The notes: generated by a model from the sequence alone, not told the origin. Positions 25,118 to 34,871 are shown, numbered from the stretch's first letter. The stretch: 64,000 nucleotides of DNA from Acidiflorens sp963847715 (GCA_963847715.1 CAWKAZ010000006.1:271368-335367); one strand, 5' to 3'. Made by a program: numbers and translations.

Positions 25118-26757
25118 GCGGACGCCGCGCATTTTTAGGATTACTAGTCTGTTTAGCTCTGGTCGCGGGCTCAGCCTTCTCACAGAGCGGCGGCGAATTG
25201 CGCTTCTGCCTGCGCGCAGAACCGAAGACTTTCGACCCTCTCTTGGTCGATGACGACTCTTCCCTGTCGATTCGCTACCTGACTGGCGGCGTGCTGATGC
25301 GCGCCAACCGCCAAACACAACAACTTGAGCCCGAACTCGCCGAGTCGTGGAAAATTTCGAAAGACGGCAAGCAGATCACGTTCCGGCTTCGCCACGGTGT
25401 CACGTTTTCCGACGGCAGTCCCTTTTCCGCCGAAGATGTTGCCTACACGATGCAGCGATTGATGGATCGCGCTGTGCATTCTTCCACGGGAGACGCATTT
25501 CGTTCCGGAAACGGTTCGCTCAGCACGAAAGTCCTCGCGCACGACCAAGTCGCGATCTCCTTCCCCGCGCCCGTTGCTGGTATGGACCGCCTCTTTGATC
25601 AGGTGGCGATTATGTCGGCGCATTCTCCGAAGAAAGAAGCCGCTGTCCTTGGACCTTTCATGGTTACCGAGTACAAGGCAGGATCGAGCGTCCTGTTACG
25701 GCGCAATCCGAACTATTGGAAAAAAGACGCACAAGGTCATCATCTGCCCTACCTCGATTCCATCCGGCTCGACATTCAACCGAATCGTGATGTCGAAATG
25801 CTGCGCTTCAAACGGGGCGAAGTTGACCTGATTAACGTGATCGACAGTGATTACTACGACCGCCTATCGGCGAGTTCGCCGGGACTCGCGCACGACGCAG
25901 GGGCCTCACTCGATTCCGACTTCATGTGGTTCAACCAGGTGGCGAACGCGCCGATTCCTGAATTCAAGCGCGCCTGGTTTCGTTCCGCGAATTTCCGGCG
26001 CGCAATTTCACAGGCCATCAATCGCGACGATCTGAGCCGCGTGGTCTTCAATGGACATGCGCAACCCGCTGTCGGGCCGGTTTCACCCGCCAATAAACTC
26101 TGGTTCGACAGCAAGCTGAAAGCAGAGCCATATCGTCCCGATGCCGCTCTGAAACGGTTGCAGGCCGACGGATTTCACCAGCAAAACGGTGCGTTGTTCG
26201 ATAAGGTGGGTAACGCAGTTGAATTTTCGATTGTGATAAACGCAGGCAGCAAGCCGAGAGAACGCATGGCCGTGATGATTCAGGAAGACCTTGGGAAACT
26301 CGGCATTAAGGTCAACGTAGTCACGCTCGACTTCCCTTCTCTGATCGAGCGCATCCAGCAGAGGTTCAACTACGAAGCAGTCGTGTTCGGATTCCGCAAC
26401 GTTGATCTCGATCCAAACGGGCAGATGAATATCTGGCTGAGTTCGGCCGAGCAGCACGCCTGGAATCCGAAGCAGAAGACTCCGGAAACGGCATGGGAAG
26501 CCGAAATTGACCGCTTGATGCAGGCGCAAGCCTCGTCGGTCGACCCCAAGAAACGAAAGGACGGTTTCGACCGAGTACAGGAAATTGTGGCGGAACAGGC
26601 TCCGTTCATCTATCTCGTCAATCAGAACGCGCTGTCGGCCATATCGAGTGCGGTGGAAGGCGCAAACCCAGGAATTCTATCGCCGCAAACTTTCTGGAAT
26701 GCTGAGCGGCTCACGCTAAAGGCAAACGCGAACACGAACGCGCGAGCGAGCCGGTAA
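25114..26757 (+). CDS. Peptide-type ABC substrate-binding protein
   Basis: A 547-residue periplasmic binding protein of the DppA/OppA family (SBP_bac_5). It has a signal peptide (LLVCLALVAGSAFSQS) and no lipobox cysteine, so it is soluble or only loosely held. Family features are ELAESWKISKDGKQITFRLR, VTFSDGSPFSAEDVAYT, and FRRAISQAINRDDL. It overlaps the preceding permease gene by ATGA. The ligand is not predictable; the group binds peptides, nickel chelates, sugars or other small molecules. Confidence 0.92.
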   Translation: MSGRRAFLGLLVCLALVAGSAFSQSGGELRFCLRAEPKTFDPLLVDDDSSLSIRYLTGGVLMRANRQTQQLEPELAESWKISKDGKQITFRLRHGVTFSDGSPFSAEDVAYTMQRLMDRAVHSSTGDAFRSGNGSLSTKVLAHDQVAISFPAPVAGMDRLFDQVAIMSAHSPKKEAAVLGPFMVTEYKAGSSVLLRRNPNYWKKDAQGHHLPYLDSIRLDIQPNRDVEMLRFKRGEVDLINVIDSDYYDRLSASSPGLAHDAGASLDSDFMWFNQVANAPIPEFKRAWFRSANFRRAISQAINRDDLSRVVFNGHAQPAVGPVSPANKLWFDSKLKAEPYRPDAALKRLQADGFHQQNGALFDKVGNAVEFSIVINAGSKPRERMAVMIQEDLGKLGIKVNVVTLDFPSLIERIQQRFNYEAVVFGFRNVDLDPNGQMNIWLSSAEQHAWNPKQKTPETAWEAEIDRLMQAQASSVDPKKRKDGFDRVQEIVAEQAPFIYLVNQNALSAISSAVEGANPGILSPQTFWNAERLTLKANANTNARASR

Positions 26758-26771
26758 AAGAGTCTCTTACG

Positions 26772-27629
26772 ATGTCATCAACCGCGACCGATTCTTCGCC
26801 GAGCTTGCTTTCCGCCCAGATAACGGTGCGCTATCCCGGAAAAACACCGGTATTGCGCGGAGTCTCGCTCGACATCGCGCGCGGAGAAATTGTCGGATTG
26901 GCTGGACAAAGCGGCTCCGGAAAAAGCACACTTGCCCTGGCCATTCTCGGATTGCTCGGACGTCAGCGCGCCGTGGTCGAAGGAAGCATCGTTTTCCAAG
27001 GCGAAAATCTACTCGCGCTGCGCGAGCGCCAACTTCGCGATCTTCGTGGACGTTCGTTGAGCCTGGTGCTGCAAAGTCCGCTAGCCTCACTCAACCCTGC
27101 GCTGCAAATTCGAACCCAGCTCCGGGAAGCCTGGCGCGCGCACAGCGACCCGGTTGCAACGAGTGACCATTGCGAGCAGGCGGTCGACTCGGCGCTGAAA
27201 AGCGTGAGTTTGCCGAGTGGCGATCGCGATTTCCTGAACAAGCGAGCTGCCCAGCTCAGTGTCGGGCAAGCACAGCGCGTGCTGATTGCCATGGCGATCA
27301 TGCACCGGCCCGCTCTTCTGATCGCGGATGAAGCGACCAGTGCGCTCGACGTCATTACGCAATCGGAGATCCTGCAATTGTTCGCACGACTTAACCGCGA
27401 GACGGGGATGTCGATCCTGTACATTTCGCACGATCTGCCGTCGGTCGCGGGTATCTGTCAGAGGATTGCTATTCTGCACGAAGGTGAGATCGTAGAAAGC
27501 GGCCCGACCGAACAGATATTCAACGCGCCCGTCCATGCTTATACGAAGCGGCTGATGGCGGCCTTGCCGCAGCTTCCGAGCCGTCGCGAAGCGCCGGTCG
27601 TAAAGGCGCACGCCGCAACTTCGAAATAA
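26772..27629 (+). CDS. ABC transporter ATP-binding protein, DppD type
   Basis: The ATPase of the importer, 285 residues. It has Walker A GQSGSGKST near residue 44, a Q-loop (LVLQSPLASLNP), the signature LSVGQAQR (LSGGQ variant with V for G), Walker B LLIADEATSALD, and an H-loop (ISHDL). The C-terminal tail resembles the OppD extension. It starts 14 bp after the binding-protein gene and is the last gene of the operon. Peptide importers normally have two different ATPases; only one is found here, so it either forms a homodimer or borrows a partner. Confidence 0.9.
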   Translation: MSSTATDSSPSLLSAQITVRYPGKTPVLRGVSLDIARGEIVGLAGQSGSGKSTLALAILGLLGRQRAVVEGSIVFQGENLLALRERQLRDLRGRSLSLVLQSPLASLNPALQIRTQLREAWRAHSDPVATSDHCEQAVDSALKSVSLPSGDRDFLNKRAAQLSVGQAQRVLIAMAIMHRPALLIADEATSALDVITQSEILQLFARLNRETGMSILYISHDLPSVAGICQRIAILHEGEIVESGPTEQIFNAPVHAYTKRLMAALPQLPSRREAPVVKAHAATSK

Positions 27630-27657
27630 ACAGGCAAGATTCCTGACAACTGATTTC

Positions 27658-29064
27658 CTACACCTTCGCGAGTTGCTCAGCTGCCTCGGGCAATTTCGCA
27701 GCGTGCCATGCGTCGAAACCTCCAACGACATTGATCACATTGCGATGGCCGGCTCGTTCGAGAAGGCTGCAGGCGATCAGGCTACGGTAGCCGCTTTTGC
27801 AGTGGACGGCAACTGGGCGGTTTCTATCGATCAAGGGGAGCCCGCGGGGAAAGGTATCCAAAGCGCGGCACTGTACCTCGGGAATATGACCAGCCAGCCA
27901 TTCGCCTTCGCGGCGCACGTCGAGAACGTCATCGGCACGCCAGTTGCCTTCGCGCAATTTCTGATCCAGCTGCTCCGGAGAAATCTGTGCTGTTTCGATC
28001 GTGGGCATTCCGGCGCTTTGCCACGCCAGCATTCCGCCGGCCAGATATCCGCGCAGTTCTTCGATCCCAACCCGGGCAAGGCGCAGTCGAGCTTCTTCGA
28101 TTTGTTCCTGCGTATCTCCAATCAAGACTGGGTTGGAATGGATGCCTAGGATTCCTCCCGCCCAGGAGGCGAATTGTCCAGAGAGCGCAATGCCGATCGA
28201 CCCGGGAATGTGCGCGGCGGCGAAGGTCTCGCCGGTGCGAACGTCGAGCAGATTGATGTTGGGATCCTTCTGCAACAAGGCTTCTAGTTCCGCGGGTGAA
28301 AGCCCGACGAGAGGTTGCAACTCCGTGAGTGCTGGCGCGCCTGAACGATTGATCTCGGCGTCTTCGAGAAAGTATTCGGGACGCGCCGGCAGATTTGCCG
28401 TCAACTGGGCGACGAACGCTTCGCGTGTGGGAATCTGCAGGGCATAGTTGGTAAGGCGCTCGGTGCCGATTGTAGAAGAACGCTCGGCCCTCATGGAGCG
28501 TCCGCAGAGCGATCCCGCCCCATGAGCGGGGTATACCGCGACAGCGTCGGGAAGCGTCAGCAGCTTCTGGTGCAGACTGTCGTAGAGCAAGCCGGCGAGC
28601 TCTTTTGGGGTGTGCGTCTTCGATAGATCGGGCCGACCCACGTCGCCGATGAACAAGGTATCGCCCGTCAGGACGGAGATGGGCTGCGGTGACGCTTCCT
28701 CGTCCGTGATCACGAAGCACATGCTCTCTGGGGTATGGCCGGGAGTTTCGAGGGCTCGAATGCGGATCGCTCCCATCTTCACCTCGAAGCCATCCGTGAG
28801 TGGGACGTGCGGGAACCCGGCATGCGCCTGGGCACCGATGTAGATCTTGGCGCCAGTGCGGGCCGCGAGCTCTTTGTGTCCGGATACGAAATCGGCGTGC
28901 AGATGCGTTTCGAAGATGTGGCAGATCTTGAGATTCTGTTCGGCGGCGGCTTTGAGATAGATATCGACGTCGCGCTGCGGATCGACGAGCGCCGCTTCGC
29001 CGTGCGACCCGATCATGTATGAAGCGTGCGACAAACAAGTCAGATAAAACTGCTCAAAATACAT
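27658..29064 (-). CDS. Persulfide dioxygenase-like MBL protein with two rhodanese domains
   Basis: A 468-residue fusion. The N-terminal metallo-beta-lactamase domain (about 1-240) has the metal motif THLHAD (TxHxHxD of the ETHE1 type) and carries out glutathione-persulfide oxidation in this family. Two rhodanese domains follow. The first (about 255-350) has no cysteine in its active-site loop and is probably structural. The second (about 365-460) has VHCKSGYRS and should transfer sulfane sulfur. Together they suggest a sulfide or persulfide detoxification enzyme. It is convergent with the ABC operon and divergent from the VWA gene. Confidence 0.9.
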   Translation of the reverse strand: MYFEQFYLTCLSHASYMIGSHGEAALVDPQRDVDIYLKAAAEQNLKICHIFETHLHADFVSGHKELAARTGAKIYIGAQAHAGFPHVPLTDGFEVKMGAIRIRALETPGHTPESMCFVITDEEASPQPISVLTGDTLFIGDVGRPDLSKTHTPKELAGLLYDSLHQKLLTLPDAVAVYPAHGAGSLCGRSMRAERSSTIGTERLTNYALQIPTREAFVAQLTANLPARPEYFLEDAEINRSGAPALTELQPLVGLSPAELEALLQKDPNINLLDVRTGETFAAAHIPGSIGIALSGQFASWAGGILGIHSNPVLIGDTQEQIEEARLRLARVGIEELRGYLAGGMLAWQSAGMPTIETAQISPEQLDQKLREGNWRADDVLDVRREGEWLAGHIPEVQCRALDTFPRGLPLIDRNRPVAVHCKSGYRSLIACSLLERAGHRNVINVVGGFDAWHAAKLPEAAEQLAKV

Positions 29065-29449
29065 TTCGCGTCTCCGAACCCGATACAGGATACTGCGATT
29101 TTCGGATTATGCCATCGAAAAGGAAATTTGAACGCGAGTGTGGGGACCATTCAGAAGTTTTTGCACGGAACGTGGAGAATCATGAAAAAAATATCCTGAA
29201 AACTTCTGCCTGCTCTGATCCCCTGATGATTCGCGGCGCTCTCGCGGCGAGTCAAATCTGAGCGGCCCGACGACCGCGCATTGTCGGCGATTCTCAAGCT
29301 GTTGACGGCCTTATGGTTAATCGAGGTACCGTTTGCGTACTCCTTTTGTAACTTGGACTTGCACAGGAACCCAGCCTACAGTGAAAAGAGTCGTGGGATT
29401 TGGGTTTTCGGCCCCCGGCGTGCATCGAACGTAGTTGAAGGATCCGTCG
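29065..29449. other. Divergent intergenic region
   Basis: This is the 385-bp control region between the persulfide dioxygenase-like gene and the VWA gene. It is less GC-rich near 29100-29220. I see no gene, palindrome or convincing promoter, apart from a GAAGGA ribosome-binding site just before 29450. Confidence 0.45.
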
Positions 29450-30478
29450 ATGACGAAGCGCCACGAATTCGGGATGAGACTTGAGGCAATGACGCTGGTT
29501 GCCTGCGCATTCGTCCTACTGGCATTGTGCGCATTGGTATCCGCGCAGAGCGCGCCCTATGTCGTCGCGGTTTCCAATGTTGCGATGGGCGCAGATAGCG
29601 CGGCCGCCGTTCCTGGTGCGACTGAAGAAGCGGATGAACCGATCCTGACAATCAAGAAGCGCGTTAATGAAGTTAACGTGCTGTTCATCGCGACCGATCG
29701 TCACGGCAAGTTTGTCCGTAATTTGAATCAGAATGATTTTTCGATCTTCGATGACCACAAGCCCGTGGAATCGATCCTGAACTTCCGCCGCGAAACCGAC
29801 CTTCCCATTGAACTAGGCCTGCTAATGGACGTGAGCGGCTCCGTCCAGGGCCGCTTTGGGTTTGAAAAAGACGCGGCGACCGGATTCCTGCAACACCTCA
29901 TTCGCCCCGGCTACGACCGAGCATTCGTGGTCGGTTTTAACAAAGAGAGCCATCTGACCCAGGATTTCACCGACAACGTGCCCTTGCTTGCCGCGGGCGT
30001 GCAGCACTTGAATGACGGCGGCGGCACGGCGCTCTACGATGCAATCTACAAGGCTTGCAAGGAGAAGCTACTGCGCGATCATTCCGATCACCCGATTCGC
30101 AAGGCGATCGTCATCTTGAGCGATGGAGAAGACAATCAGAGCGAATACACTCGCGCCCAGGCAATCGAAATGGCGCAGCGGGCCGAAGTTCTGATCTATG
30201 CTATCTCGACCGACGATAGCGGCTTGATTCTGCGCGGCGACAAGGTCCTCGAAGATCTTGCGTCGGCGACGGGCGGGCGCGCTTTCTTCCCCTACAAGAT
30301 GAAAGACATCACGCACTCCTTCGCGGCGATTGAAGACGAATTGCGCAGTCAGTATGCGGTCTCGTACAAGCCGTCGGATTTTGACGCCGATGGTCGCTAT
30401 CGTTCCATCCAGATCACGGCTATCAAGAAAGACCTGCAAGTCCGTGCGCGGCGCGGATACTACGCTCCCCAGCAGTAG
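29450..30478 (+). CDS. Secreted VWFA-related domain protein
   Basis: A 342-residue exported protein with a von Willebrand A domain of the type common in Acidobacteriota. A signal peptide (LVACAFVLLALCALVSAQS) leads to a short beta region (KKRVNEVNVLFIATDRHGK, with NQNDFSIFDD). The VWA domain shows the MIDAS motif DVSGS at about residue 128, then NDGGGTALYDAI and LSDGEDN. The C-terminal part ends in RRGYYAPQQ, typical of the family. The ATG at 29450, with GAAGGA upstream, is preferred over a TTG 15 nt earlier. The ligand is unknown. The lemA gene follows. Confidence 0.88.
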   Translation: MTKRHEFGMRLEAMTLVACAFVLLALCALVSAQSAPYVVAVSNVAMGADSAAAVPGATEEADEPILTIKKRVNEVNVLFIATDRHGKFVRNLNQNDFSIFDDHKPVESILNFRRETDLPIELGLLMDVSGSVQGRFGFEKDAATGFLQHLIRPGYDRAFVVGFNKESHLTQDFTDNVPLLAAGVQHLNDGGGTALYDAIYKACKEKLLRDHSDHPIRKAIVILSDGEDNQSEYTRAQAIEMAQRAEVLIYAISTDDSGLILRGDKVLEDLASATGGRAFFPYKMKDITHSFAAIEDELRSQYAVSYKPSDFDADGRYRSIQITAIKKDLQVRARRGYYAPQQ

Positions 30479-30573
30479 GCCAAGTCGGCTAACCACCACG
30501 AATCAAACACTCTATATGCCGGGCGCTTACACCGTGCTAAGTTCCACTTGAATCCGCATCAAGGAGCATTCTC

Positions 30574-31119
30574 ATGGGTTTCGTCTTCCTTGGCGTTATC
30601 GTCCTTCTGGGCGTCTTCCTGGTTGCGATGTACAACAGCCTGGTGCAACTGCGCGTGCGCTCGGAATCGGCCTGGTCTGACATCGATGTGCAGCTCAAGC
30701 GCCGCCACGACCTGATTCCAAATCTCGTCGAAACGGTGAAGGGGTATGCGACCCACGAAAAGACTACATTCGAAGACATTGCCAAGTACCGCTCCATGGC
30801 CATGCAGGCGACTGGTCCCGTGGACAAGGCCGCCGCGGAGAATCAGTTGAGCGGCGCGCTCAAGAGTCTTTTTGCCGTGGCGGAAAATTATCCGCAACTG
30901 CAGGCTTCGCAGGAATTCACCCAGCTGCAAAATTCGCTCAGCGAGATTGAGGACGCAATTCAGAACGCGCGGCGGTACTACAACGCCGTGGTGCGCGATC
31001 TGAACACCAAGATTCAATCGTTTCCCACCAATATTCTGGCGGGGATGTTCGGCTTCCAGCAAAAGCAGTTCTTCGAAGCGGCGGCCGCCGACCGCGAGCC
31101 GGTCGCTGTGAAGTTCTAG
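30574..31119 (+). CDS. lemA: LemA family protein
   Basis: A 181-residue membrane-anchored protein. An N-terminal hydrophobic segment (VFLGVIVLLGVFLVAMYN) precedes a helical bundle with the LemA signatures SAWSDIDVQLKRRHDLIPNL, VKGYATHEKTTFE and ARRYYNAVVRDLN. LemA genes are very often followed by a DUF2207 or YgcG-type gene; here that gene is present but frameshifted. The family's function is unclear. Confidence 0.95.
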   Translation: MGFVFLGVIVLLGVFLVAMYNSLVQLRVRSESAWSDIDVQLKRRHDLIPNLVETVKGYATHEKTTFEDIAKYRSMAMQATGPVDKAAAENQLSGALKSLFAVAENYPQLQASQEFTQLQNSLSEIEDAIQNARRYYNAVVRDLNTKIQSFPTNILAGMFGFQQKQFFEAAAADREPVAVKF

Positions 31120-31205
31120 GCATGGCGCCGCAAACATCGCGTTGCCACCAACCGTTGAGCCAGCCTGGCCTTGGTTCTCCCGCGTGCGCCTCTGTGTCCA
31201 CCGTG

Positions 31206-32951
31206 ATGAAGGTACTGTTGTTGCTTCTGGGGTTGCTGTTGACGTCAATTTCCTCCTCCGCCCAGGGCCACAGCTGGCGCATCTCTGATTTCAAAGACAC
31301 GATTTCCATCGCTCGCCGATGGCAAGGCCCTGGTCAGCGAGAAAATCACCCTGGCTTTCAGTGGACAGTGGCACGGCATTCACCGCACGCATTCCGGTCG
31401 AATATCCGGGAGCGGATGGAACCAACTACACGCTGTTTCTCGATGTCCTGAGCGTCACCGACGAAAACGGGAACAAGCTGAAGTACGATTCCAGCAAGTC
31501 CGGAGCCTATCGCGATCTCAAGATTTACATTCCCGACGCGGTCGATGCGACGCGCGTCGTCAACATCGATTACTCGGTTCGCAACGGTGTTCGCTTTTTC
31601 GATAACTACGACGAGTTTTACTGGAACGTGACCGGCAACGATTGGCCGGTACCCATCGACCATGCCTCGGCCTTCGTGACCTTCCCGGAAAATGCGGTTG
31701 GCGGACTGCGTGCTCAGGCCTTCACCGGAGCCTACGGTTCGAAAGAAAGCGATGCCACGCGCCGATGTGCAAAGGCGCGGACGTTGTTTCCGAAACTACG
31801 CGGCCGCTGTCCATGCGCGGCGGCCTGACCATCGACATTTATATTCCGCAGGGAGTCATCAAACCTCCCTCCGCACTGACCAAGTTGGGGTGGTTCCTGG
31901 GCAGCAATCCCATGGTGTTTCTGCCGCTGTTCACGCTCGCCGTGATGTTCGGTCTCTGGTATTCGGTGGGGCGCGATCCCGATCCCGGCGTGTCCGTGGC
32001 TCCGCAGTATGAGCCGCCGAAGGGCCTGACACCGGCCGAGGCCGGCACTTTGATCGGCGACACGATTCATCCCCGCGACATCACCAGCACCATCGTCGAT
32101 CTCGCGGTGCGCGGCTACATCAAGATCGAGGAGAAAGTCGACACGTTCCTCGTTTTTCACCACAAGGATTACCTTTTCCACCTGCTTGAAGCCGAACACG
32201 AGCAGTGGGGCACCGGAACTTGACCCCGCACGAACGCGTGATGCTCGAGAACATCTTTGCTCGGCGGAACTGAAACGCGGCTTTCCGATCTGAAGAATCG
32301 TTTCTACACCGTGATTCCGGTGGTGCGCGAGGACATCATGTCCGCGCTCAAGAGCAAAGGCATCTACACGCTCGACCCGGAATCGGCCAATGGCTACAGC
32401 ATCGTCGCCGGCGTCGTCATCGCGATCGTCGTGGTCGGCGTGCAAGTGCTGGGTTGGATGAACCTGTTCTATTCCGTTCCGCTGGTGATCGGCGAGCGTT
32501 GCTCGTTTCCGCGCTGATCTGGTGGCTGTTTGCACGCCAGATGACGGCCAAAACTGTGACCGGCGCGCGCATCCACGATCGCCGTCCTCGGATTTCAGGA
32601 GTTCATGAACCGCGTCGACGCCGACCGCATCAAGCGCATGCCACCCGACACGTTCGAAAAATTTCTGCCCTACGCCATGGCGCTGGGCGTCGAGCATCAC
32701 TGGGCACAAGCGTTCGACGGAATCGTGAAGGATCCGCCGAGCTGGTACGTTTCGCCGAACGGCTACACCGGATTCAGTCCTCTGTATCTTTTCGAGTTCC
32801 ATGCACAGCATGGCGTCGGACATGCACCAGGTGTTTACGTCCTGCTCCCAGAGCCAGTTCCGGCGGATCGGGCTTCAGCGACGGCGGCGGATCCTCGGGC
32901 GGAGGATTCTCCGGCGGCGGCTTCGGCGGCGGCGGCGGCAGCGCGTTCTAG
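31206..32951 (+). pseudogene. DUF2207 membrane protein gene, multiply frameshifted
   Basis: The full plan of a DUF2207 protein can be read only by changing frame about ten times. It comprises a signal peptide (MKVLLLLLGLLLTS), the DUF2207 beta domain (IPVEYPGADGTNYTLF, YDEFYWNVTGNDWPVPI), membrane segments, the cytoplasmic TFEKFLPYAMALGVEHHWA segment, and the terminal Gly/Ser tail (SSGGGFSGGGFGG). Frame changes fall near 31313, 31389, 31758, 31773, 32215, 32260, 32495, 32573, 32787 and 32850. Most are explained by one extra base, often a C. The protein sequence in each piece is otherwise undamaged, so this is either very recent decay or a local sequencing problem. It starts 87 bp after lemA. 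Confidence 0.8.
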
Positions 32952-32998
32952 TTTCAAAGTGGTTACAAGATCAGATTGCAGATTTGTGCTTCACAGCA

Positions 32999-33991
32999 CT
33001 ACTTCGGGATTGCCTCTTCCAGCCTGCACTCTTCCGCGGACTTATCGAATCGAAGTCCCATGAAGACTGGCGCACGCAGCTTCATGCCTCCATCGGCGGT
33101 CTCATGCGTCCACTCGGTGAACTTGATTTCTGCGACCAGTTCGGGACGCACGAAGTGAACTTTCCGCAATCCACCGATTTCGCCGTGGAAGGGATTCTCT
33201 TTCGTCTTTAAGGGTTCGAGACGAGTGAAGATCTCCTTCAGCATCTTGTGGTCGAAGCCCGTGCCTGCCTGGCCTACGTGAATGAGACGTTTCTTCTGAT
33301 CATAAAGGCCGAGTACCAGCGCTCCGAAATATTCGCGGCTGCCTTCGGGATCGGTATAGCCTCCGATGACGCATTCTTGACGCTGTGTGATTTTGATTTT
33401 CTGCCAGTCGCTGGAACGCTTTTCTTCGTATCGGCTGTTGCGCTTCTTGGCGACGATGCCTTCCAGCCCACGTTGCTTCGCGGCCTCGAAAAGCTCGAGA
33501 CCTTTCTCTTCGTAGTGGTCGGAAAACTGAATCAGGGGGCTCGTCCCGCCTACGTCTTTCTTTATCGCGTCATGCAGCAAGCGTTTGCGTTCCTCGAGCG
33601 GAACCCGGCGCAGATCGAAACCATCCAGATAAAGGAGATCGAACGCGTAGTAAACGACGGGCACGCCCTGGCGCCCCGGCAGACGGCGTTTGCCCGGTTG
33701 AAATCCGGTGCGCTGCTGCATCAGGCTAAACGAGGGCCGGCCCTCGTCGTCGAGCGCGACAACTTCTCCATCGAGAATGGCGCGCTCGGCTTTCAGGAAT
33801 TTTGGCAGCGCGCCAAGCTCAGAAAATTGTCCTGTCAAGTCATTCTGATTGCGCGACACCAGTCGTAAGCGTCCGTTGTCGATGAAAGCTACGGCGCGAT
33901 AGCCGTCCCATTTGATTTCGAAAAGCCAGTCGGGATTGTTGAACGCCTTAGCGACGGAGACTGCCAGCATGGGATGGATGGTCGAGGGCAT
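32999..33991 (-). CDS. ATP-dependent DNA ligase domain (LigD-type), possibly split from its 5' half
   Basis: A 330-residue ATP-dependent ligase of the LigD family. The nucleotidyl lysine lies in EIKWDG (about residues 24-29), followed by ILDGEVVALDDEGRPSF, GIVAKKRNSRYEEKRSSDW, and an OB-fold C-terminus ending in LRAPVFMGLR. The polymerase/primase domain of full LigD is absent. The ATG at 33991 has GGAG 9 nt upstream. It overlaps the phosphoesterase gene by 44 bp in another frame, so this may be a two-gene version or a LigD gene broken by one indel. No ku gene is nearby. Confidence 0.85.
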   Translation of the reverse strand: MPSTIHPMLAVSVAKAFNNPDWLFEIKWDGYRAVAFIDNGRLRLVSRNQNDLTGQFSELGALPKFLKAERAILDGEVVALDDEGRPSFSLMQQRTGFQPGKRRLPGRQGVPVVYYAFDLLYLDGFDLRRVPLEERKRLLHDAIKKDVGGTSPLIQFSDHYEEKGLELFEAAKQRGLEGIVAKKRNSRYEEKRSSDWQKIKITQRQECVIGGYTDPEGSREYFGALVLGLYDQKKRLIHVGQAGTGFDHKMLKEIFTRLEPLKTKENPFHGEIGGLRKVHFVRPELVAEIKFTEWTHETADGGMKLRAPVFMGLRFDKSAEECRLEEAIPK

Positions 33992-34871
33992 CGGTCTTTG
34001 CTCCGCGCCAGAGAGCTTTAACCGCGGAGAGCGCCGAGTTCGCAGAGGATTTCTTGTTTTCTGTTTGCGAGGCAATCTTCTTCGCGGCACTACCGTTTGC
34101 CGCGGGGGACACATTCCTGGCTTTTGTCTTTTTCTTCTCTGCGACGAGAGCGCTCTCTGCGATTGATGCTTTTCGCTTCGAGTCAGCGCGCGCGATGGCG
34201 TCCGCCAGCCACGCGGCTTTCACTTTTCCGCGTGATGCAGGACGACTCGTCTTCCATTCGGCCGATCCTTTGTCTCCCGCAATCTGCGACATGGTGAGAT
34301 TGGTGAGAATGGAAGTTTTGTAGGAGTCGATATCGAATCCAGGCTCGACCTCGTCGTCTTTTTTCTTGATCAGCAGCCATTCATTTCCCTTGCTTCCGGG
34401 CTTCCGTGCCTTGATGTGAACGAGAGCGAAATCACCTTTCAGCCGCTGCCCTTTCAGGCGAAACTTGAGATCGCCCTTCGCCAGCATGGCGTGCGCTTCT
34501 TTGTCTGTGCCTGGGACATACTCGCCATTGACGGGCACGGGCGACAGCGGCTCCCAAGTGCCTGCGTCCCACACCATCACCGTTCCGCCGCCATAGTTCC
34601 CTTCCGGGATGGTGCCTTCAAAATCGTAATAAGAGACGGGATGATCCTCGACCTGCATCGCCAGCCGTTTGTCGGCCGGATCGAGCGACGGGCCTTTGGG
34701 CACGGCCCACGATTTGAGTACGCCTTCCATCTCCAGGCGGAAGTCGTAGTGCAGTCGCGACGCGTCGTGGCGCTGAACGACGAAGCGATGCCGCGACTCT
34801 TTCTCCAGTTTGGGCGGAGGCTCGGGGGTCTCCTCAAAGCGCCGTTTGCGTTTGTACTCGTCGAGCGACAT
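33948..34871 (-). CDS. LigD-type 3'-phosphoesterase domain protein
   Basis: A 307-residue protein. Its first 190 residues are the 3'-phosphoesterase domain that trims DNA ends in non-homologous end joining: FVVQRHDASRLHYDFRLE, SWAVPKGPS, VEDHPVSYYDFEG, and IPEGNYGGGTV. A Lys/Ala/Ser-rich linker follows and then an out-of-frame tail ending in HPSHAGSLRR. In a single-chain LigD this linker would run into the ligase, which here continues in another frame. Either the two parts are separate genes or one indel near 34000-34110 split them. Confidence 0.87.
   Translation of the reverse strand: MSLDEYKRKRRFEETPEPPPKLEKESRHRFVVQRHDASRLHYDFRLEMEGVLKSWAVPKGPSLDPADKRLAMQVEDHPVSYYDFEGTIPEGNYGGGTVMVWDAGTWEPLSPVPVNGEYVPGTDKEAHAMLAKGDLKFRLKGQRLKGDFALVHIKARKPGSKGNEWLLIKKKDDEVEPGFDIDSYKTSILTNLTMSQIAGDKGSAEWKTSRPASRGKVKAAWLADAIARADSKRKASIAESALVAEKKKTKARNVSPAANGSAAKKIASQTENKKSSANSALSAVKALWRGAKTDALDHPSHAGSLRR

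Noticed and set aside
27929..29038. A 369-residue minus-strand frame in the persulfide dioxygenase-like gene
   Set aside because: It is an Arg-rich shadow of the true frame, whose metal and rhodanese motifs are intact.
29019..29261. A small plus-strand gene in the VWA/persulfide dioxygenase spacer
   Set aside because: It overlaps the 5' end of the persulfide dioxygenase-like gene, lacks a ribosome-binding site and shows no domain.
31732..32823. A 363-residue minus-strand frame across the DUF2207 region
   Set aside because: The plus strand carries clear DUF2207 protein signals in pieces; the minus frame shows none and is only possible because of base composition.
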